A DNA stretch of 64,000 nucleotides from Typhlomys cinereus (Eukaryota; Chordata; Mammalia; Rodentia; Platacanthomyidae): contig JALPQD010000824.1 of NCBI GenBank assembly GCA_023101885.1, positions 1-64,000 of the forward strand, written 5' to 3'. Every line of letters starts with the position of its first letter. The first letter of the stretch is position 1. The notes below the pieces were generated by a model. It did no database searches, had not been told where the DNA came from, and worked only from the letters and a program-made list of their open reading frames with translations. Made by a program: the position numbers and the translations under genes. Of this stretch, positions 30,040-43,324 are shown piece after piece.

Positions 30040-33000
30040 CCTCAATTACATGGCATGGACCGGTTCTTAGTAGACAGAAATGAGACAATGTAGAGCTGAA
30101 ATTTAAAGCGGGGGTAGCGGGAAGATTGGTCAGCACCTGGGTCTGAGGTAGAGCCTTGTCCACCACGTGCAGAATAATTTTAAAAAGACCCACAAGTGTT
30201 CGCTATTGTGTCCAATGCTCCACCAACTGTTCAAGGCCACAGGCTGCAGCATTGTGTAAGTGAGAATGAAAATGCTATCTTCCGTCTCAGTGGTGGGCAG
30301 ACAGATGGGGAGAATGTCGACCCGACAACTCTGAAAACCTAGATTCCTTTCTATCTTGCTGTTCTGTTCTTATGGGATTTTCCAGCACCCTGTTTCCTCT
30401 GCACAGTAGACATTTGCTGGTTCCAGAGGTGTCCATTGACTTTTGAAGGGTGGAAATATATAGGAATGTCCAGTCCCCCTCCCCATTCCCTGAGATCCAC
30501 CATCCTTTGACGGGGTTTTACTCCTACAGGCTTATTCTGCTGGCCTCTGCTTTGCAAAACATACCTTGCGTGTATATCCACAATGTATGTGTATGTATTA
30601 GAATTCTAGATGTAACTTATTTCTCCTTTCTTGAAAAAAAAGGTTAGCATTCTACTTTTTACCTAACCATAGGTCTGAAATCTGTCATTTATTTAAACTG
30701 GGTTCAGGATTTCACCATTCTATATTATCTAGAACCCTCCTTATATCTTTCCTGGACACATGATATTCCTTTGTGTGCATTTGAATTGATTTCTAAGATT
30801 TCGCTCATTTCAAATAATCCTATCACCAGTAACTTAGGCCCTCAGTGCCTTAGCACACAGTCATCCAGATAAGCAGGCGAAGTGCACATCATAGTTCTGC
30901 AGATCCTGACACTGGTCAGGCTAGCTTCCTGTGGCCAGGTCTGCAAGTATCTTGTCCTAGTCTTGAGGTCATTGGGTCATCCCTGACCGGTGAATCTAAG
31001 AAGACATGATTATTTACAGATTGTCATTTGAGAGTTTTTATATCTGCTTTCTGGGTCAGACTGATACCTGTCACAACTCCTTTGACTGTGACATGACCTT
31101 AGCCTGGGAAGAGGTTATGTAGTCTAGGGAAAGGCTGGTCATCAAGACAAACAATGCTCCTAAACTGAAAAGAAGGAAGAAAACCAGGCGTGGTATCAAA
31201 TGCCACAATCCCAGAAATCTGGAAGTGAGGCAGGAGGATTGCCCAGAGCATGAGGCCAGCCTGGCTACAAACATCTATGAGGTTCTGGCTAATCCAAGTC
31301 AACCTCTCGTTAAATATGTATGTAACCTTTTGGCTTTGGATATGGCTTCAACATGAGAGACCAAAAAAAAAAATTGTTGGAAAGCTGAAGACTCAGTATT
31401 TCCTACACTGGGCAATTTCTGGAACAGCTTAGACGGAGCTACTAACTAGGTGCTTTTTATTTCTTACAAGCCATGGTTGACTTGGCACCTGGGGATCCCG
31501 GGCTTCTGTGAACTTCTCTCTCAAAGGATACTGGGACGAACCTTTGGTGTCAGCTCTAAACCATCCCACACGTTCCTATTTGAGAGTGCAGTTCAGAGCC
31601 CCCCACCGAATCTCTCTCCAGAGTTTAATGAACAATCATCTCCCTTATATGAAAGAGCTTTGTTCCTCAAACCACTTAGTCAATTAAAAGATGTCCATGA
31701 GGTCTCTTCTTTTCTGTGCCATCTCAGTTCCTAAGCTCGAATCACTCACAACATCCTTTCAAGAGCAAATCATTCCTGCCTGAGAGTCTTAAGGAAATGC
31801 ATTCCAATGGATTTGGAGGGACATTAGTTGAAATTAGGTACAAACAGCCAAGGGATATAGCTATGCAGTGAACTCTTGTCTACAGTATGTAAGATTCCAG
31901 GTTCACTCTCTAGTAGCACACATATTGCTATGTGACACTTGTTTGGGATAGGCCACACAAACATCTATTCACTGCAGACTGGAATTCAACCAACCACGCA
32001 AACATCTTCACTGCAGACTGGAACTCAACCAACAACAAAATAATAATTACATCATAGTTCAACTAGATGAACCAATGAGTTCCTTGAGACCACTTATAGG
32101 ATTACAGGTGAGGTTTACTTACAGAAGCAGGTTTGACTCAAAGCAACTAAGTTGCTAGGAAGCCCACCTCAAGCCTGGATAAGCGGCAACCGGGTCACTC
32201 TCAGCCTGATTGCTGGGGTCCTCTAAGAGTCCCCAGACTGCTTAGCTGCTTGAAGTCTCCTCCCGCATTGTTCTTACTCTGCATGTTGTTAGTTTCAGGA
32301 ACCTCTTGACTCTTAATGAGTCTCCTTCACAGAGAAATGCTTCAAATTGCTGCAGAACCAGAAAGAATCTAACTGTTCCTTTTGCTATAATATGCACACT
32401 CATATACCTACCCACCCTAAACACATACAAACTTAATCAAAATCAAAACATCCTTCAAAGACATCAGATAGAGGGTGCGTATAGAGGACACATTGCAGAA
32501 GACCAAATAGGATCTGTGAGGAATTGTACAGGATAATACATATGCTCTGCAATATCGATGTTATAGATTGACTATGAAACGTTTCTACCAAAAAGACTTC
32601 TGTTTTGAAAGGTTGGTCATGAGCCAGGTAGTAAAGGTTCTACACATAATCAATGGACTAATCCTTGGATGTATTTGTGGTTCCTCAAACTTGTTGGGAG
32701 ATGGTAAAGATTAAGAACTGTCCTCATCGGAGGAAATAGATTCACAGAGGTTTATTACTAAAGAGCACATCTTGGTCATAGTCTCTTTTTCTCTATCTCT
32801 CTACGTCTCCTACCTGGCCAACACGAGCAGCTTGCCTCTGTTCTCTGTGGTGTTTCTGCCTTGTCATGGATTTGAGAACATAGCAGTTGAGCACCGATAA
32901 AACCTCCAAACACCAATAAAACCGTCATGAAGCAACTTTTCTCAGGTATTTATCACAGAAACTAGAAATCTTATTCACACCATCAAGATCATTTAACAAT

Positions 33001-33910
33001 ATCAAGTTAAAACTCACCACAGCCTGGGCGATTAGACATGTCTTTCTGTGTTCTTTGGTGAGTAGGTTGGATCAGCAATACACATGTAAAATATCGTGAG
33101 GCCACATAGAAAGGAAGTCAAAGGTCCAGGATAAAGCTGCTCAGTGAAGAAAGCCCAGGATGTCATTTGCCTGACAACAGAAGCAAGGAGCTGCCAACCA
33201 ACATTTGAAAAGTCAACAAAGAAAAGGGGGTCATGACCACAAAGATGGACTAGAAAGCATAAGATACTGAGCAGCAGGAGCCTGTCCATACCCTGGGCCT
33301 TCACTGATGACAAAGAGGAAGAGGAGGGTTAGAAATGAAAGAGGCAGGCTCACGGCTCAGCTGGCTTGCAGTGCATGCTGGGTCTGACTATTGTGACTGA
33401 CAAACATAACACCTTGCCTGTACTTAATCATACAGTGACAGTGGATGGGCTTAAAAGGAAATTTCATGGGAATCAGCTAAGGGCAGAGACACAGAGGCAG
33501 CTTAAAACACACAAAAATGAAGAATGAAGGCAAGACACCAAGCAGAAGTGGAGTCATCATGTCATTGCCTTCTCTACAGAGAATCAGGAGGGAACAAAAT
33601 ACTAGGACATGAGGGAACTGACTTCAAGTAAAAACAAAACCAAAAACTGGCTGTTTTCTCAAGATGAAAGCAGTGAAACTGATCTTCATTTATTTTTTAT
33701 TTTTTAATTTAATATGATTTACTTAGCCCCTTGTGGTCCACCCTTTATCCAGGACCTTACGTATCTCAGGCAAGTACACTGAGTTGCAGTCCAGCCCAGC
33801 ACACTGCACATTTCTATCCTGATAATTACGTCTCACTATTTTTAAGTTGATTCTAATCCAGCAGCTCAGCAGGCATTGGTACTGTTCAGCTGAACGTGCA
33901 AACCTAGGAC
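30040..33910. other. Intergenic/upstream sequence, no gene recognised
   Basis: Contains one B1 (31175-31280), the unrecognised 93-codon minus-strand frame at 33313-33032 and otherwise unique-looking AT-rich DNA. No serpin exon or NQO2-like exon was seen. Confidence 0.4.
31175..31280 (+). repeat. B1 SINE fragment
   Basis: CCAGGCGTGGTATCAAATGC, GGCAGGAGGATTGCC and GAGGCCAGCCTGGCTACA are classic B1 motifs. Confidence 0.8.
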
Positions 33911-33919
33911 CTTGTCATA

Positions 33920-34305
33920 GGTACACACAGGTGTCACCTTGACAGTAGAGGGTTGGAGCTTTAGGCATGAGAATTAGTAGTTGAGTTAGACCCAGAACAA
34001 ATCTGCAGGAGATTGCCTGGTTGATGGGGAAAGCCCAGCGCATGGTGAGTGGGACTAGTCCCATGGCAGGTGAATAAGATGGAGGGAACTGGTTGAGAAA
34101 GTGGGCATCCTTCTATACGCTTGGCTGGACATGCTGGTCTGGCAAGGAAGGATCCTCTCCGCATTATGTGGGTATGGTGCAGTCAGTTCCCTCTGCCCTT
34201 GGTACTGGTGTGGGCTCTCCTGCCAAGTTGGACAAGGAACTGTAACTGCGCTATCACGAGAGAATAAACCCTTGTTCTCTTAAGCTGTTTTGTCACGAGT
34301 TTATC
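33920..34305 (+). repeat. Dispersed repeat with GAATAAACCCTTGTT end
   Basis: Same family as 21575-21955: GGAGATTGCCTGGTTGATGG, GACATGCTGGTCTGGCAAG and AATAAACCCTTGTTCTCTTAA. Confidence 0.6.
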
Positions 34306-34397
34306 AACATGAAGAGTGCACACACTGAGTGTACTTAACACTGTGACACACCTGGAAGCCTAACTTAGATTAGAGAATCATGCTAATCTGGAAATGA

Positions 34398-34452
34398 GAG
34401 AGAGAGAGAAAGAGAAAGAGAGAAAGAGAGAGAGAGAGAAAGAGAGAGAAGT
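34398..34452 (+). repeat. (GA)n simple repeat
   Basis: About 55 bp of GAGA with AAAG interruptions. Confidence 0.9.
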
Positions 34453-34459
34453 ACAATAG

Positions 34460-35395
34460 GATACTAGGAGCTTTTCCAGCTAAGAGGGACAGACTACATT
34501 TCTATTTAGATCTTTATGTTTGACAGAGAGCAATAAGAACAGTGCTTATATTATAAGTAGCACCACAGAGTGATTTTTTGGGAAGAAAGATTAACTGTAT
34601 AATGCTAGTGATCATTAGAATGAGGGAAAGCCGCACACACAGCCTATGGGTACAGAAATGTTGGGGTAAAGGAGTGAAGATGGGGTCATAATTTGAGGTG
34701 GATCATGGTCTCAGTGCAGGAATTAAGTCTCTCTGAGGAACAGTTCCAAGATGACAGTCACTGAAAGACGGTGGACTCTATCCATATTAGAGTTCAGGTG
34801 GGAGAAAGAGTCTTGCGGAGGGTCTACATGCTGGCGAGAGAAACCTCCATGTGACTCTCAGGATGGGTTCTTGCAGCTTCTGGGTTAAGCCAGGATGAGA
34901 ACCTGGGCGGTGACAGGTAGAATATTATGCAGTGATATTACTGATTAGTTTACTTTTCTGTTTATGCTTTTCTCCTGGGTGTTCATTACTATATAGGAGG
35001 TCAAACATTGACCTTTCCCTTTCTTGTTAAATCCAACCCAACCTCTTTTGAGTTACTCTCAAGTACATAGCAAGATTCCAAGGGCTTCTTCAACTTTTCC
35101 TCCAGTACTTGTGCATCTTCCGAGATAATCAGAGTCTGGCTGAGCATGTGGCTTCCCTTAGGAGCAAAGAGAGTATTTACCCTTTAATGACTCTCCTCGT
35201 GTAGGACGTGTTCTGAGTCCATCTGTGGGATCTCCACAGCCTCTTATCCAGATGACAGCTAATGTGTGGGTTTTTTGAGAGAAATCCCCCGGGACACGGA
35301 TGCACTCAAAGCATAAAGGCCAGGTGTCTTTGTTCTTGAGCATCTTCTTTGTCTGTCCTTCTCGGTTCAGAGAACCTGAGACTCAGTCATCAGCG
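34460..35395. other. No feature recognised
   Basis: Non-repetitive sequence. It lies where exon 3 of duplication block B would be expected, but no exon 3 similarity is visible. Confidence 0.35.
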
Positions 35396-35704
35396 TCATC
35401 ACTGATCAACCTACTAAGTGTCAGGGTGGCTTGTTCTGCAGCAACAGAGACGCAGGGCAATGCAAGGGTTTCTAACGTGGTGCTGGCTTTGCATTCAGGC
35501 AGCTGGCTACCTGGATAGAGAAGACAGGAATGCTGGGGCTGAAGAATGGAGCCGATGGCATGCTGTGGACTGGCGGATGTGGGGAGGGTTGCCCGTGATG
35601 ACAAGAAACACAGGACCCCCAGACCTTCTCTCTCTGGCTAAAATATCTCTGAAATATGTAGCTTCTTCCAGCTGCGTGGGATGAAGAATGGGAAGAGAGC
35701 TGTG

Positions 35705-35815
35705 TGGACAATCCCAGCACTTGGGGCTTGGGGCAGTACTGTAGGAAGTCCCAACGATTCTCAGCTATGCAGGATCCAAAGCCAGTCTGGGATCCTGTCT
35801 CAAAAAAAAAAAATG
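35705..35815 (+). repeat. B1 SINE, shared with block A
   Basis: AATCCCAGCACTTGGGGC through GATCCTGTCTCAAAAAA. It occupies the same place as the B1 at 20712, so the insertion is older than the duplication. Confidence 0.75.
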
Positions 35816-35999
35816 TGCTTGAAGCAGAACTACAAAGATTATTTCTAATCCAGGTCTTCTTGGGTAGAAAGTAAAAGTATTTTTTACTCCAGCCTCTCTA
35901 GCTGGTAAATAATTTCAAACTAAGAAATGACCTCAAGATAAAGAAATACTTTGTCTGAGTAATCAGATCCTGTCTGACAAAACAGCTAACCTAAGAGAA

Positions 36000-36370
36000 C
36001 AAGGGGGTTTTATTCTGCTTTATGATTATCCAGTTATGGTTGTTAGTCCAGATTGTCAGGCGAGCTCACACCAACAGCAAATGTGGAGGGAACTGGTCAC
36101 ACCATATCCACATAGCATCTGAGAGAGAAACAATTCTCACAATTCTCACTTGCCAGACCAGCATGTCTGGCCATGGATACAGGAGGATGCCAACTTTTTC
36201 AACCAGCTCCCTGTATTTTATTTCAGGGCCTAGTGCCACCCACCATGGCTGTGTCTGCCTCATCAGCTAGACAATTTCCTGCAGGATTGTTCTAGGCTTA
36301 ACTCAACTGCTAATGTTCTACATACATGCCCAGAGCACAACTCCTCAACCATCAAGTTGACACCTATATC
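36000..36370 (-). repeat. Dispersed repeat of the GAATAAACC family, minus strand
   Basis: The minus strand contains GACATGCTGGTCTGGCAAGT and the TGGTCTAGCTGATGAGGC-type module, matching 33920-34305. It is not seen at the aligned place in block A, where a plus-strand copy lies nearby instead. Confidence 0.55.
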
Positions 36371-37673
36371 TAATTACGACAGCCACTAAGGTAAAACCTT
36401 ATAATAAGATAAAATTATTATTATTTATTAAAAATAAAAAGATAATTGACCCTCTTAGCAAAGGGGCTTCCAAGTGACTCAAGGACATTTTCCTGTGGCC
36501 CCCTGACTTCCCCCCAACACAGACAGTCCTGTCTCATGCAGGCTTGGGTGCAGTGTAGGGGACTGTGAAGTGATATAGAGAAGCCGGCCCCAGCCTCAGT
36601 GTAGAGCAGCAGCAGGCTCAGGCAGCAGCAAACACAGTGATGTCCTACACAAAGGGAGTTGCCAAAAACTAAACTCAGGAATAGATTAAATAAAACAACT
36701 CTCCCCAAAGGCAAGTGGAAGTTAATTAAGAACATTCCTGTCTGTGGGGAAAAGACACTGGACATGGACCTAGCTGGGCTCAGAATTGCTACAGTTCAGG
36801 ACTACAATGTACCTACCTACCTTACTGCAGCAGGCTGAGTGTGTCCCCCTCCCCAGTCCACATGCTGACACCCTAACACCCAGCTCCTCAGAGTATAGAC
36901 GTACCTGGAGATAGGCCTTACGGGAATGATGAAGTTGGAGGTCATTGCGGTGAGCTCCGTTCCAGTCTGACCGGGGTCCTTATAAGAAGAGAGAATCAAG
37001 TTACAGACACACAGGAGCACACGGTGAGGACGCAGGAAGAAGAAGCTGTCCACACACCATGGAAAACATCCTGCCAACCCGCCAGTATGGACTTCAGCCT
37101 TGAAAACTGTGAGAAAATAAAAGCGAGTCACGCAGTCTGAAGTGCTGGTTACACAGCCCCAGCAGACTAGCACATCTCCCCCATTCCTGCTTCTGAAGAG
37201 AATATGCACTGCTTCCTTCCTCAAAGGCTCGCCATCTTGTGCTGGGGAAGACTGTGTCTGCAGTTCACGAACCTCTGCACCTAAAACCTGCACCAGAGAA
37301 GAAGCTTCTTCCCAGCCAGACCTGGCCCCATGGCAAGAAGCAAGTTCAGGGTCTTAGGAGGGGAGCAGTCCGGTGTGTCCTACCCGTGAGAAAGCTGAGA
37401 GCCTCCATGGGCGATGCTCACGGGTGGCACTGGTGCAGGGCCTCAGTATTCCTGTCCAAGTGAACCCTCTCCTCACCATTCCCACAATCCATCTGGGTGC
37501 TCGTGCCAAGTGTCCAGTAGGGGCAGCACGTCCTTTCCATTAACCGTTCACCCCAAGCCCTGTGTCACCCACAGCTGTCCATCAAGAGCAATCCCTGGGG
37601 GGTTTGCAATGTGCAGGACCTGCCAACTGACAGTCGGTGGTGTTCACTGCTGCTGTGAGATGGCGCTGGTTAC

Positions 37674-37760
37674 TTGGACCATCTGGCTCTCGGTGGTTCC
37701 CTTCACCCCCATGAACTGCATTTCTATTCTCACCCACACCACCGTGCTTTGGCTCAGTGA
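37674..37760 (-). pseudogene. Serpinb6-like exon 2 relic
   Basis: The minus strand encodes QFMGVKGTTESQMVQ before an intact-looking donor (CAA|GTAACC, GT at 37673-37672), against [15 protein letters not shown] in the functional exon. The first half of the exon, including [10 protein letters not shown] and the initiator ATG, is lost or unrecognisable. No exon 3 follows on the downstream side, so this is a dead 5' fragment. Confidence 0.8.
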
Positions 37761-38444
37761 AAAACAGGAACACAGAATGGGGAACATGAAATTCACGTGC
37801 AGGAAATGATAAAGTGAAGCTGGTGGCTGACAGGGTAGCACATGGCCTTGTTACTGGGACAGCCAGAAGCCAGGTGAGAGGACAGAAGGCAGGTATGGGC
37901 CCATCTGCCGCCAAGTCCACAGAAACAACAAAACAGGTGTTGTGGAAGCTGGTCCCGTCATGACGCCATCCACAGTTACAAAATTCTTGTTTCCTTGAGC
38001 CAAGCACTGCTCTCATTCTAAGCTCCTCCCGGGATCTTCCCTGTTACTCACAAAACAAGAACAAGGAAGCAAGATTTTCCCAAGCACAGTAAAGGGACCC
38101 AGCTGTGGGACCCAGGAGAGAACACAGAGCTGTGGTCAGCCTGACCAATAGCAACTATTTAGACGAGCAGAACAAATGCTTGAGCACCTACAATCCATAC
38201 ATGTTCATTCCCTTTTAATTGTGAAATACGTCAGAGCCTCTAATAACATTTATTAAAGTCCTTGGCTGTCCAGAAATGTTTGAAAATAACTTATTTGAAG
38301 AAAATAACTTATCCCAAAATAACCTATTATATAACCCTAAACAATTTTCACTTTCACTCGGCAATAATATATAAATCCTTCACAACTATTAGTTTGAAGA
38401 TTAAAGAAGTCAACTCATGCACACATGAGTTTTAAAAAAATCTT

Positions 38445-38530
38445 CTTGGAACTTTCAAAACACTCGGTGGTACAAGCACTTGTCTAGCATGCCCCAGGCC
38501 CTGAGTTCTACAACACCACACAAATAAAAA
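38445..38530 (+). repeat. ID-like SINE
   Basis: GGTGGTACAAGCACTTGTCT, AGCATGCCCCAGGCCCTGAG and an A-rich tail give an ID head with a degenerate 5' end. Confidence 0.6.
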
Positions 38531-38544
38531 TGATGTAGCTCTTT

Positions 38545-38885
38545 GCCATGATTTGAAGTGACATGATCCCCACAGGATCCGTGTCTGAATCTTTAGCTGG
38601 GTCAATGTGTAGGAAGGTGGTGGCACCTCTAGGGCCTTGCTGGAGGAGGGCTGCCTTGAGGTGTGCTAGGCAGCTGTGCCTCCTGTGCTCTTGCCTCTCT
38701 CTGCTTTTGAATGGCTGAAGTGACCTGAACCTGCCTCCTAATCTGCCTCCAGCCATGCAATGCAAGAACTACGCAAGTCCCACTGTAAATAGACTACGCG
38801 CCTTCTGAACCAAAGTCAGATAAACACCCTTTTCTCCTTTCTCTGGCAGCGCCAGAGTACTGTCTCACAGCAAAATAAAAGTAAC
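38545..38885 (+). repeat. MaLR (ORR1-like) LTR remnant
   Basis: It begins TGCCATGATTTGAAGTGACA and ends with GTCTCACAGCAAAATAAAAG. The inner GGGCCTTGCTGGAGGAGGGC is typical of ORR1 relatives. Confidence 0.6.
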
Positions 38886-39569
38886 TGCCGCACTTTTTAA
38901 TGTGAATGTGCTCTTAATCATGTCAACAAACAGGATATTTAGTTCTTCTTAATCAAATTTTATATTTTTTGGAACGCATCTAACAAGTGTCTCCTAGGGT
39001 CATTTTTGTCCCTTGTAGCCACTTCCTTTGAGCACTGACTGTGCTCCATTGATACGTCATGAAATTTTTAAGGTGTCACTACTTAACTGTGCTTCTCGTC
39101 TTCTTTAAGGATGTCTTCCTTCAAAATGTGACCGTGTAAATACGGCTGTATGGAACCCTGGGCTCCTGCTTGGTCTCTACCTTTGATGTTTCTGTGCAAA
39201 GCAGGAATGTGGGATATACTTTATTAACGGAGGAACTGCACATTATTTTCTTGTTCTCAAGCCATGGCCTAATCTAAGGTGTGGCAAGCATGGGCCCAGA
39301 AATGTGCAGACTTCCGTGAGACCATGTGGATCCACATATATGCCCTTATATGTCCTGAAGTCATCGAAGGGGAAACTGCTGACTCGGTTCTAGTTCCATT
39401 CAACTGTTAGCTATGATTCAGGAGCTGTTATAAAATTACTTCCACTGGAATTGGTCTAGTGGAATTTCAAATACAAATGTTTCTGGATATCTAAGGGAAA
39501 TTAGTATCTGAAGATACCAAAATCCTCCACTGTTCAAATCATATATCGATGACACAAAATGCCCAATAC

Positions 39570-39779
39570 AGATTTGGAGAGATGGCTCAGGGTTTAAAAC
39601 TCTGCTTCACAAGCAGAAGGCCCTCAGTTCAGATCCCACACCACGCAGAAACAGCGGTGGCCTGCGCTTCTGGCCCTGGTGGGCAGAGCCTGGAAAATTC
39701 CAGAATGAACAAAAAGGAGGTAGAAACAATCCAGGATGATTCCCAGCTTCACCTTTGATCTTCCACAGTGACACACAGT

Positions 39780-39836
<57 letters not shown>

Positions 39837-39855
39837 CTCTCTGTCTCTCTCTCTC
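39570..39855 (+). repeat. SINE of the CA-tailed family with (CT)n tract
   Basis: GAGAGATGGCTCAGGGTTTA head, box B, then the CAGGATGATTCCCAG module, followed by about 53 bp of pure CT (39781-39833) where other copies carry CA. Confidence 0.75.
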
Positions 39856-40289
39856 AAACACACAACTTAAAAAATACCCAATACAATGAAAACGCTACAT
39901 AAATGGTGTCACAACCAACGGGTAGGTGACGGTGAGGAACCTGGACTAGTTAGAGACACAAACTCTCTGGGATCGTCTCAGAGGAAGAACAACTGTTTTT
40001 AGTTGGGGCAGTTGTACAGGGCTTGACCAGTTAAGAGCAGCAAGGAAACCACTGGGACGTGCAGCTACTCAGCAGCTGCCCCCTAGGCTTGTACTAAGCT
40101 TCTCCTGCTTCTTTACTCTCTGTTAGCTGGAGGCCTCGCCTCGTCTCAGAACTGAGACATTCTACAGAGCACCGAGACGAGGACTATGACCAAGACTTTT
40201 CATGGACCCAAAGCTTGCCAAACATTCAGGCTACACTGAGTCAGGACTTGCTGTCGAAGTCTGAACTATGTTTCTTCTGGATCCCAGCA

Positions 40290-40400
40290 AAATGTTTGAA
40301 AGATGACCAATGCTGACCAAGCTTGAAGCACTCATCTTCCTGCCTCAGCCTCTTGAATCCTGGAACTACAAGTGCCCCCCACACTTGGCTTCTGCTCTAA
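40290..40400 (-). repeat. B1 SINE fragment, minus strand
   Basis: TCCTGCCTCAGCCTCTTGAA and TGGAACTACAAGTGCCCCCC are reverse-complement B1 motifs. Confidence 0.6.
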
Positions 40401-40899
40401 TACATCCATCTGCTGCTGATTTACATTGCTGTTCCTTGTGGCCGACATGTGCAATCTACACATACCGGCGTATATGGGAACCAACCGTATTCGCTTATGG
40501 GCCCAAGTGTGATCCACTGTGCACCCTTTCTGGTGGTGCCACAAGTCTCTGTGGGTGTGCTTGCTCAGGGTCCTCATGAAACACCAGGACACACCCCATG
40601 GACACTGACTCCATGGGCCATTCCTGTTAATCATAGCGCATATACTGAGCCCCGGCACGACCATGTGAACTCACATGGCCTTACCAAAAAGGTTGCTACA
40701 TATACCAGACCGCACACTGCAGCCCTAACCACACTAGGAAGGAAGAAGCAGCCTTGGGTGTATTTCTATCACAATCACAACTGCCTTCCTAGCAGAAAAA
40801 AGTACAAGCCTTGCCCAGCTTCCCCTACATGCCCCCAGGGTTCCTGACCGCTAAAAGTAATTTTCCACATTTCTGATTCACAAAGCAGCTTTAAATGAA

Positions 40900-40975
40900 C
40901 TAGGAAGAGCAGCTCAGCGGCAGAGCACTTGCTTAGGAGAAAAGTCTCTGGGTTCCAACCACGAAACAGGAAGTT
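40900..40975 (+). repeat. ID-like SINE
   Basis: GCTCAGCGGCAGAGCACTTG, the A box of an ID element, with a degraded B box GTCTCTGGGTTCC. Confidence 0.6.
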
Positions 40976-40979
40976 TGGG

Positions 40980-42400
40980 AGAGGAAGTAGCTCACATGCC
41001 AATATCATCTTGCACAGAAATCACATCAAAACTTTCTCCGAGTCCCCTTAGTTCGAAGACTATGGTGAATATTTGCAACAGAAAAGAAAACGCACAGTGT
41101 CTGGATGGTCCTCACTTTTTTCTGTCTTCACGGGTTTCAGACTCGAGAGAAGGATAAGGATTTGGCTGAATTTTCCAGTGCAGTCCAGAACCCCCGTCCT
41201 TGGCAGTGACTTGGCTTCTCTTGCCCCTTATGTGACCCCAATGCCTGGCTCACTGTGACTGTGTCAGCGTCCAGAGCAGGCTGGATGGCCTGAGCAGCAG
41301 CTCACCACACCTTGCACTGCAGGGGGAACCAAGCCAAGTTCACAGGACCACCGGCTGTGAGCCACGCCCCCTTCTCCCTCCTCCAGCATCCCATGCCCAG
41401 GTGACCAGCAGGACTCTCAAGGAGGAGTCAAAACGCAGAGACAGCATGATCCTGCAACCTGTCGGGCTCATCAGCATGAAGACCTGCCCAGCGCCAGCTG
41501 AGACACACACTGATCGATGACTTACCGCTAACAGTGAAAGGTGCCACCTATACACTTACCAAAGTAGATTAGGACCATAGGAGCACATGGATGAAATGAA
41601 ACTATGGCAAAGATCAAGCCCAAGAAGTCACTAAACATGTCAGACCAAGGATGGATGCAACACACTCCCCTGCATCCCATGTAAAGAGCACCTGCCGCTG
41701 TGATGGCAGTTACCCCACTGATCTGTCATCTCTGAACCCACTGTGTGTGTCAAGGGACTGAAGACTGGGTGAGTGGCTCCATCTTAGCTCCGTCCCCACT
41801 GCTGCTGTGGCTTTACCCCAATTGCCGTCAGTCTCCCCGTCTCCCCATTTGTTCCTGGTGACCTCGTCCTGTACCTCACCACCGCAGCCCTGAGTCTGGG
41901 TGCTCCCTGCACGGCCTCGGCAGTGGCTCCAGAGTGCGTGTCACCAGGACTTTCTGCTAGGCCCTGGGGCTCAACGCACCCTTTGTCTCAAGGAGCACAG
42001 CTTGGGCATCAAGTCTTAGTGCATGAGCCTTTGGCGGGCATTTAAGTCTCATGCTATAGTGATATCAGTTCTTTTCAGATGATTTTAAATATATTTTAAT
42101 ATTTCATTTTTATATTTTTACTTTTATCTGTAATTGTTTGAGATTCACCAAAACTTGTCAAAAAAGTTTACCTAGTAATAAAACTACACATTCAAGTGTG
42201 AGTGTATCTAAGAGTTTTAGAATGACTTTTTTTCAATAATAAAATCACCTAATGACAAAATACCTAAAATGAGTATTTTCAAAATAATCATACCCTTTTA
42301 AAAAATTGGAATTTTTTTCCTCATTCTTGGGTAAGATACACATTTTTTCATAAGACATTGTGTTTGTCTCCTCCCCCCAAAAAATCATTTGAAAGGTTGT
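40980..42400. other. Intergenic, no gene recognised
   Basis: Non-repetitive GC-moderate sequence to 42.0 kb, then AT-rich. No exon signature recognised. Confidence 0.35.
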
Positions 42401-42925
42401 GATAGTCAATGCTGGGTATCAACCTGACCACACCTGACATCAACAAGGATGGGCTGTCCGACCACCTGAAGAGATTATCCAGATCGATACATCTACAATA
42501 CAAAGACCAGCCCACGATTTGACTGGAACCTTCCAGTGAGAACTCGTGCTGAGAACTCTGACTGAGAAAGTCATTAGCCCTCCCCTCAGCTTCTCTAAAG
42601 TCCTTGATGGCACCACCAGCCTTCTTGCCCAGCATGGTGAAATCAAGTTCTCAAAGTTCTTGGCTTTGTCTCTACAGATAAAAGGAACCACAGAACAGAA
42701 GACTTTGAAGAGAGACTTTCCAGGAATCTTCAGTCCCACTGGCCTACTGGGCTGATCAGCTCTGAGCCTCCAGGACGTCTGCAGTGACTTAGCCTCCAGC
42801 TTCAGCCACCAGCCATGTCCCCTCCACTGACTGTTTCTCCCCTCTGGAACCGTAAGCTGAATAAATCTCCCTTTCTCCACTAAGTTGTTTGACTTTAAAT
42901 GCTCAATGACAGCAACAGTTAAGAG
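42400..42925 (+). repeat. MaLR-like LTR remnant
   Basis: Contains GGGTATCAACCTGACCACAC and ends with AATAAATCTCCCTTTCTCC and ACAGCAACAG. A 107-bp piece of it (42574-42680) recurs at 43029-43444. Confidence 0.5.
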
Positions 42926-43028
42926 TCACTGATATAGGTGTTGTGCTCCAGTGGACACTTATACAGAAAAGACAAACATGCGGGGACTGCTCATCTACTT
43001 TAAAAGAAGGAAATATGAAACTGGGTAA

Positions 43029-43272
43029 TTAACCCTCCCCTCGGCTTCTCAAAAGTCTTTGAGGGGCTGGAGAGGTAGCTGAGGAGTTAAGCCTCTGCCT
43101 TGCAGATGGAAGGTCCTGAGTTTGGATCCTAGACCCCACGTATAGACGCCAGGTGGAAGCGGGGGCGGCCTGCTTTTCTGGTCCTGGTAGGGCGGAGCCT
43201 GTGAATCCTGGGGCAGAGTAAACAAGGAGGAGGTGGAGGCGGTCCCTGGTGGTTCCCGAATTCGCCCGTGGT

Positions 43273-43324
<52 letters not shown>

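Larger units (their letters stand above)
35400..40810. repeat. Segmental duplication block B (decayed copy of serpin intron 2 to intron 1)
   Basis: Collinear with 20350-28680 through several landmarks, including the B1 at 35705, the exon 2 donor region at 37.67 kb and a stretch at 40.44-40.80 kb matching 28.33-28.68 kb. It contains its own later insertions (36000-36370, 38545-38885, 39573-39855). Exons 3-7 are not found on its gene-downstream side. Confidence 0.7.

Noticed and set aside
29342..30193. Long open frames on both strands across the CpG-rich block (up to 283 codons)
   Set aside because: GC-rich DNA lacks stop codons by chance. The peptides are Pro/Arg/Gly/Ala-rich with no domain, and frames overlap on both strands.
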